A program made the position numbers and the translations under genes. The notes below the pieces were generated by a model. It made no database searches. It had not been told where the DNA came from and worked only from the letters and a program-made list of their open reading frames with translations. Positions 8,468 to 16,345 of a DNA stretch of 64,000 nucleotides are shown here, one piece after another; the first letter of the stretch is position 1, and every line of letters begins with the position of its first letter. The DNA comes from Rhizobium sophoriradicis. Lineage in GTDB: Bacteria; Pseudomonadota; Alphaproteobacteria; Rhizobiales; Rhizobiaceae. The stretch is taken from contig NZ_RQIH01000010.1 of assembly GCF_003939025.1 (NCBI RefSeq), positions 186,001 to 250,000 of the forward strand, written 5' to 3'.

Positions 8468-8716
8468 GAAACTTCCTCCTGATGGCTTTCGGCGGGATGA
8501 TCCGGATCGTTGTTCGATGATCCAAGGACGTCGATCCGGCGCCGGCGCCGACAGCTGCCGCATAAGTTTTTCGGCAGTCGCCGCGGTCCCAGCCGCCACA
8601 TTCCGATCCGTTGCCGCAGTGCCGTGGCGGCGAACCGCCTGGGATCGCGGCAGTCCGGGAATGAAAGCAGAACATCTTTTCTGGTCTTTCCCTCCCGAAT
8701 CACTACATTACGCGCC

Positions 8717-11197
8717 ATGAGCAATAGTTTTGACGACATCCCCTTCTTCGACGAAGAGCCGGGCGAAATGGCGCGCAAGCCGCAGCCGCCTGCCGCACCC
8801 GCCGGAAGGGCGCCCGCTGCCGGCGGCGGTATCGCCGCCCGCGCCATGGCGGCGCGAGACGGCGGCAAGCGACCGGATTACCTCGCGGGCCTCAATCCCG
8901 AACAGACGGAAGCCGTGGAAACCTTGGAAGGTCCGGTTCTCGTCCTTGCCGGCGCCGGCACCGGCAAGACACGAGTACTGACCACGCGCATCGCCCACAT
9001 CCTCAATACCGGCCGCGCCTTCCCATCGCAGATTCTCGCCGTCACCTTCACCAACAAGGCCGCCCGCGAGATGAAGGAGCGCATCGCGCTCCTCGTCGGT
9101 GGCGCCGTCGAGGGCATGCCCTGGCTCGGCACCTTCCATTCGATCGGCGTCAAGCTTCTGCGCCGTCACGCCGAACTCGTCGGCCTCAGCTCCGATTTCA
9201 CCATTCTCGACACCGACGACGTCGTCCGCCTGATCAAGCAGCTGATCCAGGCCGAAGGTCTTGACGACAAGCGCTGGCCGGCCAAGCAGTTCGCCGGCAT
9301 GATCGACACCTGGAAGAACAAGGGTCTCGGCCCGGCCGATATTCCCGAAGGCGACGCGCGTGCCTTCGCCAATGGCCGCGGCCGTGATCTCTATTTCGCC
9401 TATCAGGCGCGCCTGTCGACGCTCAACGCCTGCGATTTCGGCGATCTGCTGATGCATCCGATCGCGATCTTCCGCAAGAACCCGGATCTCCTCAAGGAAT
9501 ATCACGGCCGCTTCCGTTATGTCCTCGTCGACGAGTATCAGGACACCAATACCGCACAATATATGTGGCTGAGGCTACTTGCCCAGCGCAGCAAGGGCGA
9601 GCCGCAGAATGTCTGCTGCGTCGGCGACGATGACCAGTCCATCTACGGCTGGCGCGGTGCCGAGGTCGACAATATCCTGCGCTTCGAGAAGGATTTCCCC
9701 GGCGCCAAGGTGATCAAGCTCGAGCGCAATTATCGCTCGACCGAACATATCCTCGGTGCGGCCGCCCATCTGATCGCCCATAATGAAGGCCGCCTGGGCA
9801 AGACGCTGTTCACCGACCGCGCCGATCCCGACGACGTCAAGGTGCAGGTCCACGCCTCCTGGGATTCGGAGGAGGAAGCCCGCGCCATCGGCGAAGAGAT
9901 CGAGCAGCTCCAGCGGGGCAAGCATCTGCTGAACGACATGGCGATCCTCGTGCGCGCCTCCTTCCAGATGCGCGAGTTCGAAGACCGCTTCGTCACCCTC
10001 GGCCTCAATTACCGGGTCATCGGCGGCCCGCGCTTCTACGAGCGCTTGGAAATCCGCGATGCCATGGCCTATTTCCGCCTGGTCGCCCAACCGGCCGACG
10101 ACTTGGCTTTCGAGCGCATCATCAACACGCCGAAGCGCGGCCTCGGCGACACGACGGTGCGGGCCCTGCATGATTATGCCCGTGCCCGCGACATCCCGAT
10201 GCTGGCGGCGGCGGCCGACATGATCGAGACCGACGAGTTGAAGCCGAAGGCGCGCAAAGCCCTCTTCGACGTGATTCAATCTTTCCGCCGATGGCAGGAA
10301 CTGCTTGAAAACACACCGCATACCGAACTTGCCGAGCAGATCCTCGAGGAGTCCGGCTATACCGATATGTGGAAGAACGACAAGAGCGCCGAAGCGCCCG
10401 GGCGCCTTGAAAACCTGAAAGAACTGATCCGCTCGATGGAGAGCTTCGAGTCGATGCGCGGTTTCCTCGAGCACGTCTCCCTCGTCATGGATGCAGAGAC
10501 CAACGAGAACCTCGACGCCGTTTCGATCATGACGCTGCATTCGGCCAAGGGCCTGGAATTCGATACCGTCTTCCTGCCCGGCTGGGAGGAAGGCCTGTTC
10601 CCGCACCAGCGCTCGCTGGATGAAAGCGGCCGCGCCGGCCTGGAGGAGGAACGCCGGCTGGCCTATGTCGGCATCACCCGCGCCAAGCGCCGCTGCCACA
10701 TCTGGTTCGTCTCCAACCGCCGCATCCACGGCCTCTGGCAATCGACGCTGCCCTCGCGTTTCCTTGACGAGCTGCCGGAAACCCATGTCGAGGTCGCCGA
10801 GATGGAGCAGAGCTACGGCGGTTACGGCCGCGGCGGCTACGGCCAGTCCCGCTTCGACAAGGCCGAACCTTTCGCCAACTCCTATTCCACGCCCGGCTGG
10901 AAACGTGCCCAGGCCAACAAGACCGATGCCACGCGCGACAACTGGGGCACCCGCTCCGGCCACGCCGTCGAACGCATCGGCTATGGCGAAAGCGGCCCGA
11001 AGGGACGCACGATCGATGGCGAGCTGGTGGCGAAGTCGACCTCGTCGGAGCCGTCGCGCTTCACCCTTGGCGATCGCGTATTCCACATGAAATTCGGCAA
11101 TGGCAACATTACCGGCATCGAAGGCAACAAGCTGACGATCGACTTCGACCGTGCGGGGCAGAAGCGGGTGCTGGACGGTTTCGTCGAGCGCGTCTGA
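8717..11197 (+). CDS. UvrD/PcrA-type superfamily 1 ATP-dependent DNA helicase
   Basis: The 826-residue 3'-5' helicase is of the UvrD/PcrA/Rep class and acts in repair and replication-fork clearing. Walker A is GAGTGKT (residues 79-85). Other SF1 motifs are visible: VLVDEYQDTN, GDDDQSIYGWRGA, ERNYRST, IMTLHSAKGLEFD and RRLAYVGITRAK. A Gly/Tyr-rich linker leads to a PcrA-like C-terminal Tudor-type segment (LGDRVFHMKFGNGNITGIEG). The start MSNSFDDIPF at 8717 fits the family; the open frame upstream to 8510 codes unrelated Arg-rich residues. It is called uvrD or pcrA in related genomes; the sequence alone does not separate the two names. Confidence 0.94.
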   Translation: MSNSFDDIPFFDEEPGEMARKPQPPAAPAGRAPAAGGGIAARAMAARDGGKRPDYLAGLNPEQTEAVETLEGPVLVLAGAGTGKTRVLTTRIAHILNTGRAFPSQILAVTFTNKAAREMKERIALLVGGAVEGMPWLGTFHSIGVKLLRRHAELVGLSSDFTILDTDDVVRLIKQLIQAEGLDDKRWPAKQFAGMIDTWKNKGLGPADIPEGDARAFANGRGRDLYFAYQARLSTLNACDFGDLLMHPIAIFRKNPDLLKEYHGRFRYVLVDEYQDTNTAQYMWLRLLAQRSKGEPQNVCCVGDDDQSIYGWRGAEVDNILRFEKDFPGAKVIKLERNYRSTEHILGAAAHLIAHNEGRLGKTLFTDRADPDDVKVQVHASWDSEEEARAIGEEIEQLQRGKHLLNDMAILVRASFQMREFEDRFVTLGLNYRVIGGPRFYERLEIRDAMAYFRLVAQPADDLAFERIINTPKRGLGDTTVRALHDYARARDIPMLAAAADMIETDELKPKARKALFDVIQSFRRWQELLENTPHTELAEQILEESGYTDMWKNDKSAEAPGRLENLKELIRSMESFESMRGFLEHVSLVMDAETNENLDAVSIMTLHSAKGLEFDTVFLPGWEEGLFPHQRSLDESGRAGLEEERRLAYVGITRAKRRCHIWFVSNRRIHGLWQSTLPSRFLDELPETHVEVAEMEQSYGGYGRGGYGQSRFDKAEPFANSYSTPGWKRAQANKTDATRDNWGTRSGHAVERIGYGESGPKGRTIDGELVAKSTSSEPSRFTLGDRVFHMKFGNGNITGIEGNKLTIDFDRAGQKRVLDGFVERV

Positions 11198-11221
11198 CCG
11201 CGTGACGAACCGCAGGAACAG

Positions 11222-11569
11222 TCACCCGAACATCCGCATACTGCTGAGCCCGAGGATATCGTTCAGCAGAGCGATCCCCATTCCGATGGCGACGATCGAC
11301 AATCCGATCAGGAACAGCCGACGCGCCCGGTCGTATTTGACGGCGAGCAGCGAGTCTCGCGCCAAAAGATCGGCAAACACCTTTACCTGAATGGCGATGC
11401 CGACGGTCAGGAATGCCATCGGCAGCAGATCGACGGGGCTCCAGTCATTCGGGTTGGAAACCCACAGACTGATGAAGTTGAGCGAGAAACCAAGAATGAT
11501 TCCGGTTGCCGTTAACGATCCGTTGCGGAAGGTTGCATCGATCTTTTCATCTGTCTGGGGTTCGGACAT
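11222..11569 (-). CDS. Small multi-pass membrane protein, unknown function
   Basis: The 115-residue protein has about three hydrophobic segments: GIILGFSLNFISLWV, LLPMAFLTVGIAIQV and LFLIGLSIVAIGMGIALL. A cytoplasmic-looking KYDRARR patch precedes the last. The start MSEPQTDEKI at 11567-11569 is preferred over a longer reading to 11659, whose added residues are Arg/Pro-rich and unlike a coding N-terminus. It is convergent with the helicase gene, whose stop is 25 bases away. No family was recognised. A membrane-channel accessory or scaffold role is possible but not supported. Confidence 0.7.
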   Translation of the reverse strand: MSEPQTDEKIDATFRNGSLTATGIILGFSLNFISLWVSNPNDWSPVDLLPMAFLTVGIAIQVKVFADLLARDSLLAVKYDRARRLFLIGLSIVAIGMGIALLNDILGLSSMRMFG

Positions 11570-11813
11570 GGGTCTCGGTCTCGGCTGGCTGCTGAGGCAA
11601 GAAAGGCAGAAATCGGGGCGGCCGACAAGGCCGCCCTCTTTGCCGGACGCAACCGGCACCTATCGCATTGGTTGAATTAGCAAATTCTTTTCCGCCGACT
11701 GCTACCAACAGTGTAAGAATTAACGCTTGCATGCGGGCTTCCGGGAATTCAGTAGTTGATGCATTCGGTGCATTTGGCATTTGCATTGCCATAACGCGAA
11801 GGGATTGGCCTTG

Positions 11814-12440
11814 ATGAAAGCGCTGCTGCTCGTCGATATCCAGAACGGCTTCTGTCCGGGAGGAAACCTGCCGGTGCCGGACGGCGACAAGGTCGTTCCC
11901 GTCGCAAACAGGCTGATCGACAGCGGCAAATACGATCTGATCGTCGCTTCGCAAGACTGGCACCCGCCCGGCCACGGCAGCTTCGCCTCCGCCCATCCGG
12001 GTGCCGCCCCCTTCGAGATGGGGGAATTGTCCGGCAAGCCGCAGATGATGTGGCCCGACCACTGCATCCAGGGCACGCTCGATGCCGAACTGCATCCGGA
12101 GCTCAAATCCGAAGAAATCGACCTCATCCAGCAGAAGGGCGAGGATCCCGGGATCGACAGCTATTCGGCCTTCCGCGACAATGACCGCGACGCTTCGACC
12201 GGCCTTTCCGATTTCCTTGAAGATCAGGGTGTGACCGACCTCGACGTCTGCGGGCTGGCGACCGATTACTGCGTCAAATTCTCCGCCCTCGACGCGCTGG
12301 AGATGATGCCGGGCTTGCGCGTGCGCTTCATCGAGGACGCCAGCCGCGGCATCACGCCTGAAGGAGTCGCCGCCGCCATCGATGAGATGCGGGCGCACGG
12401 CATTGCCGTGATCAACAGTGCGGATGCCTTGCGCGAATGA
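11814..12440 (+). CDS. pncA: Nicotinamidase / pyrazinamidase
   Basis: The 208-residue cysteine hydrolase of the isochorismatase-like fold deamidates nicotinamide to nicotinate for NAD salvage. The catalytic triad is visible as D8 (LLLVDIQNGF), the lysine before PQMMWPDHC and the cysteine in CGLATDYCV. The metal-binding DWHPPGHGSF motif is intact. The ATG at 11814 is chosen because family members begin with this strand; the in-frame GTG/ATG upstream adds an atypical tail. The leader contains three TGCATT-like repeats (about 11758-11785), a possible regulatory site. Confidence 0.94.
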   Translation: MKALLLVDIQNGFCPGGNLPVPDGDKVVPVANRLIDSGKYDLIVASQDWHPPGHGSFASAHPGAAPFEMGELSGKPQMMWPDHCIQGTLDAELHPELKSEEIDLIQQKGEDPGIDSYSAFRDNDRDASTGLSDFLEDQGVTDLDVCGLATDYCVKFSALDALEMMPGLRVRFIEDASRGITPEGVAAAIDEMRAHGIAVINSADALRE

Positions 12441-12452
12441 ACCGCCAATCTC

Positions 12453-14081
12453 CTATTTCAACAGATAGGCATCGAATGTCTCATCGCTGCCGGCAACGGG
12501 GCCGAAACGCTTGACGAGGGTCGTCTCGCTCCGGAATGCGGAAATCTCCTCCGGCGTCAGAGACAGCAGCCAACTGTAACTTTCGCGCAATGAGACGGGC
12601 GCGGCAATTCGGTCAAGCCGCTGTGAGAGAAGAATGACGATGGGCGCGCGCTCGCTCTGCTGCAGTTGCCGCGCCGTCTGCAGTATATCGGCAAGGCTGA
12701 GCGAAAGCCGCGCATTGCGGGTATACCGCACGATCCCGCCGAACCGTTGCTCCCGTAGAAGATAGGTGCGATTGGGGATGTAATAGGGCAAGGGTTCCAC
12801 GAGATAATCGGGATCCGCCATGATGATCGCATCCTTGAGGTCCGGGCGCGATTGAATGAACGACCCGAGATCCCGGGCTCGGCTCAGCGGAATGTCGGTG
12901 AAGAGGAACTGATGGATCTTTTCGATACCGGAGGCTACCTGCAGCGCCAGCAATATTATGAGGCACAGACGCCCGATCTTGACGACGCCACCAGCTGCCT
13001 CGACACCGGCTATACCCGCGGAACCGGGCCGAGGCGACGTGGTCAAAGCAGTGATGCCGATCATGAAGATTAGCCATAAGGCCTGATGTCTGTAGTTGCC
13101 TGGGTAGACAAGCGTAAAAAGCAGCGAAAGCCCTAGGAGAACCGATGCGGCCGCGAACATCGCCGGCGGCCGGTTGGCCAGCCCAAGCAGACTGCCATAG
13201 ATGAGCACCGCCATCAGCGAGGCGAAAACCCGAGCAAGCAATGGATCGGCCAAGACCAGTCGAAGGATCCTGTCGGGGTAGAACTCCATGAAATAGGAAG
13301 GCGCCCCGGCAAAGGCATAAAGGACTAGCGGAGCGAAATTCTTGCCTGCGAGATCGTTCTGCCCGGCATCGTTGAAGGTCGGATAGACTGTAATGACACA
13401 CAGAAGAACGCCGACCGCGGCAAAGGCTGCGGCTGTCGCAAAGGCGCGATATGCCGACAGAAAAGGTCTTGGACGCGCAAGGATCAGATCGAAAAACCAA
13501 TAGGCAAGAAAGCCGCCGACCAGCACGACCGAGTGGACGTTGGTATTTGCCAGCAAGGCAAACAACAGGCCGAGCACCATGCCGTTGCGCATTCCCCTCT
13601 CCCAGCTCAGGACGATAAGGAAGACCAAAAGCATGCTGATGCCGTAATTTCGCGACATCGCGGCGTAGTCGAAAACCGAAAAGCTGCTGAACAACGACAG
13701 CAGCATAATCGAGCGCGGCAGTTCAAGCCTGAAAACAAGAAGGTAGGCCGAGGCGGCCGCGATCGTCAGTGCGACGATTTTCAGGACGACCGGTGAGCCG
13801 ATGACAAGATAAGCGGCGCGCAACAGGATATACCAGAGAGCCGGATGACCTTCGCCCTGCATCTGACGAAGCATGTCGACGAAATTCTCTCCCTGAAGGG
13901 CCAGCGACAAGGCGCGAACCTCATCGCGCCACACGGTTTCTGACCAACAAAGCGCGGATGCCAGCGCAAACCACACCAGAAAGATCAACGTCTTGCAGAG
14001 CGTTGTTGATCGAGGTTCATCGATTTTAGAGACAATAACAGCCAACGGAAGCAATCCGGTCATCGAAAATGCCGTGACCAT
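12453..14081 (-). CDS. Multi-pass membrane glycosyltransferase-like protein (GT39/ArnT-type)
   Basis: The 542-residue integral membrane protein has about ten or more hydrophobic helices, followed by a roughly 170-residue C-terminal extramembrane domain. An early loop reads SETVWRDEVRALSLA, with the paired acidic residues expected in the first periplasmic loop of GT-C enzymes such as ArnT/PMT. GEGHPALWYILLRAAYL follows. Such enzymes move sugars from polyprenyl-phosphate donors to lipid or protein acceptors. No sugar-modification genes are adjacent, so donor and acceptor are unknown. It ends 12 bases from the pncA stop in convergent orientation. Confidence 0.7.
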   Translation of the reverse strand: MVTAFSMTGLLPLAVIVSKIDEPRSTTLCKTLIFLVWFALASALCWSETVWRDEVRALSLALQGENFVDMLRQMQGEGHPALWYILLRAAYLVIGSPVVLKIVALTIAAASAYLLVFRLELPRSIMLLSLFSSFSVFDYAAMSRNYGISMLLVFLIVLSWERGMRNGMVLGLLFALLANTNVHSVVLVGGFLAYWFFDLILARPRPFLSAYRAFATAAAFAAVGVLLCVITVYPTFNDAGQNDLAGKNFAPLVLYAFAGAPSYFMEFYPDRILRLVLADPLLARVFASLMAVLIYGSLLGLANRPPAMFAAASVLLGLSLLFTLVYPGNYRHQALWLIFMIGITALTTSPRPGSAGIAGVEAAGGVVKIGRLCLIILLALQVASGIEKIHQFLFTDIPLSRARDLGSFIQSRPDLKDAIIMADPDYLVEPLPYYIPNRTYLLREQRFGGIVRYTRNARLSLSLADILQTARQLQQSERAPIVILLSQRLDRIAAPVSLRESYSWLLSLTPEEISAFRSETTLVKRFGPVAGSDETFDAYLLK

Positions 14082-14204
14082 AGCGGCGCCCCGATAATTT
14101 GACGTTAAGGTGAAATATACTCGCCGGATTGATGCGTCCGGTGTCGGTTCGGCTTATATCGATCCGTCCTTGCTTCTGAACGAACCAAACATGGGAGTTG
14201 AGAG

Positions 14205-14870
14205 ATGAGAAAGCTTGTGACTGCGGCCTTCGTGAGCCTGGACGGCGTTATGCAGGCGCCCGGCGCGCCCGAGGAAGATCCGACCGGCGGCTTCAAACTT
14301 GGCGGCTGGACCGTCAATTACTGGGACGAGCCGATGGGGGACTTCATGGACGGGATCTTTACCGATCCCTTCGCTCTGCTGCTCGGCCGCAAGACCTACG
14401 AGATCTTCGCCGCGCACTGGCCCTTTGTCGGGCAAGACGACCCCATCGGAAAGGTCTTCAATGCCGCGACCAAATATGTCGCGACGACATCGCAAGAGCC
14501 GCTCACCTGGGAAAATTCCGTTCCGCTGCGCGGCGATGCCGCCGCCGAAATCGCCCGGCTGAAGCAGGAGGACGGCCCCGACCTGCTGACGCAGGGCAGC
14601 AGCGGCCTGTTGCAAACGCTGCTGGCGCACGACTTAATCGACGAACTCCGGCTCCTGACCTTCCCGCTCATCCTCGGCCCCGGGAAGCGCCTGTTCGGCA
14701 CGGGCGCCACACCGGCAGCGCTGAAGCTCACCGCCAGCTCGGTATCGACGACGGGCGTCACCATGAGCGTCTATCAGCGCGCCGGCGAGGTCAAGCCCGG
14801 CAGCTTCGCGATGCAGGATCCCTCGCAGGCCGAACTGGCGCGTCGGGAGCGGATGAAGCGCGAGGGGTGA
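14205..14870 (+). CDS. Dihydrofolate reductase family protein (RibD C-terminal-like)
   Basis: The 221-residue DHFR-fold protein begins MRKLVTAAFVSLDGVMQAPG, the characteristic start of the YyaP/RibD-C group. LLLGRKTYEIFAAHWP and the dinucleotide-binding TQGSSGLLQTLLAHDLIDEL follow, then FPLILGPGKRLFG. These are small NAD(P)H-dependent reductases, mostly without known substrates; they are not the housekeeping folate enzyme. The ATG follows a GAGAG ribosome site. It is convergent with the DUF2164 gene 10 bases on. Confidence 0.88.
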   Translation: MRKLVTAAFVSLDGVMQAPGAPEEDPTGGFKLGGWTVNYWDEPMGDFMDGIFTDPFALLLGRKTYEIFAAHWPFVGQDDPIGKVFNAATKYVATTSQEPLTWENSVPLRGDAAAEIARLKQEDGPDLLTQGSSGLLQTLLAHDLIDELRLLTFPLILGPGKRLFGTGATPAALKLTASSVSTTGVTMSVYQRAGEVKPGSFAMQDPSQAELARRERMKREG

Positions 14871-14879
14871 AGCGCCGGC

Positions 14880-15143
14880 TCAGGCGCCCGCAGCCTTGTT
14901 CTTCTCGTCACGCTCGAGCAGATAGATGTCCTCGGCGAGGTCCTCCATCTTCTTCGAAAGGGCGGCGTGTGCATCGCGAACACCCTGATTGTAATAGTGA
15001 GCGCCGATCTCCTCGGCGAAGAAGTCGAGCAGGAACTCCGCCGGCAGCGCGCCGATCGGCTGGTCGAGTTCCGTCTCGAAATAGCGGCGGATGCGCGAGA
15101 CGATCGCCGCTTTCGCTTCCTTGGTAAATTCGATCTTCTTCAT
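14880..15143 (-). CDS. DUF2164 family protein
   Basis: The 87-residue protein begins MKKIEFTKEAKAAIVSRIRR and matches the small DUF2164 family. The family is mostly helical and its function is unknown. The conserved block LPAEFLLDFFAEEIGAHYYNQGV is present apart from small changes, and is followed by a charged helix. An in-frame GTG two codons upstream abuts the GGAGAGGG ribosome site, so the ATG at 15141-15143 with 5-base spacing is the better start. Confidence 0.85.
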   Translation of the reverse strand: MKKIEFTKEAKAAIVSRIRRYFETELDQPIGALPAEFLLDFFAEEIGAHYYNQGVRDAHAALSKKMEDLAEDIYLLERDEKNKAAGA

Positions 15144-15194
15144 AGGCACCCTCTCCGCCGGTTACGATCAGTAGGTTGATGCTTCAGCGAAATC

Positions 15195-15206
15195 GATTGA
15201 TCAATC
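15195..15206. promoter_or_regulatory. 12-bp palindrome upstream of azlC
   Basis: GATTGATCAATC is a perfect palindrome about 70 bases upstream of the azlC start. A related TTGAT half-site lies about 20 bases earlier. In Bacillus the azl genes are controlled by an Lrp-family regulator, and Lrp/AsnC sites are AT-rich palindromes, so an operator is plausible. No regulator gene is adjacent. Confidence 0.35.
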
Positions 15207-15276
15207 AACGAAATTCAATTGCCGTTGCAGATCGCAGACCATAAGGGAAAACTGAATTTCCAAAAGGATCATCCAG

Positions 15277-16008
15277 ATGAATCGCGCCGACTTTGTTGAA
15301 GGTTTGCGAGGAGGCTCCGCCGTTGCGCTGGCGTCGGCGCCCTTCGGCGCTCTGTTCGGGGCGCTGGCGGTCGAAAACGGGATGTCGCTTGCCGAAGCCG
15401 CCTTCATGAGCGCCACGGTCTATGCCGGCGCCAGCCAGATGGTCGGCATCGAGCTCTTCGGCCACAATGTCCACGCCTGGCTGATCGTGCTGTCAATCCT
15501 CGCCGTCAATTTTCGCCACGTGCTCTACTCGGCGGCGCTCGCGCGCTATATCGGCCATTTCACGCCGGTGCAGAAATTCTTCACCTTCTTCCTGCTCGTC
15601 GATCCGCAGTTTGCCGAAGCTGTGAAGCGCAGCGAGGCCGGAAAACCGCTGACCTTCGCCTGGTATTTCGGCTTCGGCATCATCATCTACATTCCATGGG
15701 TGCTGATCAGTGTCGCCGGCGGCATGCTCGGCGGCTTCATCGGCGACCCCAAGGCGATCGGCCTCGACATCCTGCTGCCGGCCTATTTCCTCGGCATCGT
15801 CCTCGGTTTCCGCAAGCGCGACAATTTCCTGCCCGTGGCGCTCGTCAGCGCGGTGGCTTCCGTCCTCGCCTATCGTTATGTCGGCTCGCCCTGGCATGTG
15901 AGCCTCGGCGCGGCTGCCGGTATCGTGCTCGCCGCCCTGCTGCCATTGCCCCGGCAGGAGCCGGATCTGGAAGCCGATGCCCTGCAATCCGAAGTGCATG
16001 AGGTCTGA
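15277..16008 (+). CDS. azlC: AzlC family branched-chain amino acid exporter, large subunit
   Basis: The 243-residue protein has multiple membrane segments and the AzlC/YgaZ signatures: GLRGGSAVALASAPFGALFG near the N-terminus, ATVYAGASQMVGIELFG and VNFRHVLYSAAL. AzlC with AzlD forms a two-component exporter for branched-chain amino acids or analogues. The azlD gene follows after 3 bases, so the two are co-transcribed and probably translationally coupled. The C-terminal tail is acidic and cytoplasmic. Confidence 0.93.
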   Translation: MNRADFVEGLRGGSAVALASAPFGALFGALAVENGMSLAEAAFMSATVYAGASQMVGIELFGHNVHAWLIVLSILAVNFRHVLYSAALARYIGHFTPVQKFFTFFLLVDPQFAEAVKRSEAGKPLTFAWYFGFGIIIYIPWVLISVAGGMLGGFIGDPKAIGLDILLPAYFLGIVLGFRKRDNFLPVALVSAVASVLAYRYVGSPWHVSLGAAAGIVLAALLPLPRQEPDLEADALQSEVHEV

Positions 16009-16011
16009 GCC

Positions 16012-16320
16012 ATGGAATTCGATCTTCACATGGCGCTCGTCATCCTCGCCGCCGCTGCCGCCACCTTCGCCACCCGCATCGGCGGCTATGTCCTTATCAC
16101 CCGAATGAAGAGCATCCCGCCGCGCATGGAGGCGGCGCTGAACGCCGTGCCGGCCGCTGTTCTGACGACGCTGGTCGCACCTGCCTTCTTCATCGGCGGC
16201 TGGGATACGAAGCTGGCGCTCGCCGTCGCTCTCTTTGTCGGCCTGCGTTTCACCCATACATGGATGCTGGTCGCCGCCTGGATCGTCGTGATGATCTGGC
16301 GCCATAGCGCCGGCGTCTAA
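16012..16320 (+). CDS. azlD: AzlD family branched-chain amino acid exporter, small subunit
   Basis: The 102-residue membrane protein has about four short hydrophobic segments and the AzlD/YgaH pattern TFATRIGGYVLITRMKSIPP, then LNAVPAAVLTTLVAP. It is the obligate small partner of AzlC, starting 3 bases after the azlC stop. Its TAA stop lies in the loop of a 17-bp perfect inverted repeat that also serves as terminator. Confidence 0.93.
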   Translation: MEFDLHMALVILAAAAATFATRIGGYVLITRMKSIPPRMEAALNAVPAAVLTTLVAPAFFIGGWDTKLALAVALFVGLRFTHTWMLVAAWIVVMIWRHSAGV

Positions 16321-16337
16321 CGCCGGCGCTATGGCGC
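16299..16337. terminator. 17-bp perfect inverted repeat between convergent azlD and aminopeptidase genes
   Basis: The arm at 16299-16315 is the exact reverse complement of 16321-16337, with a 5-base loop (16316-16320) that contains the azlD TAA stop. The stem is GC-rich and would form on either transcript. It lies between two convergent genes (azlD ends at 16320; the other stop is at 16346). There is no clean T-run, so it may act as a bidirectional terminator or a 3'-end stabiliser. Confidence 0.7.
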
Positions 16338-16345
16338 GATTATCC

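Noticed and set aside
9575..11086. 503-codon minus-strand open frame opposite the helicase
   Set aside because: Antisense shadow; the helicase motifs are on the plus strand and the antisense protein is low-complexity.
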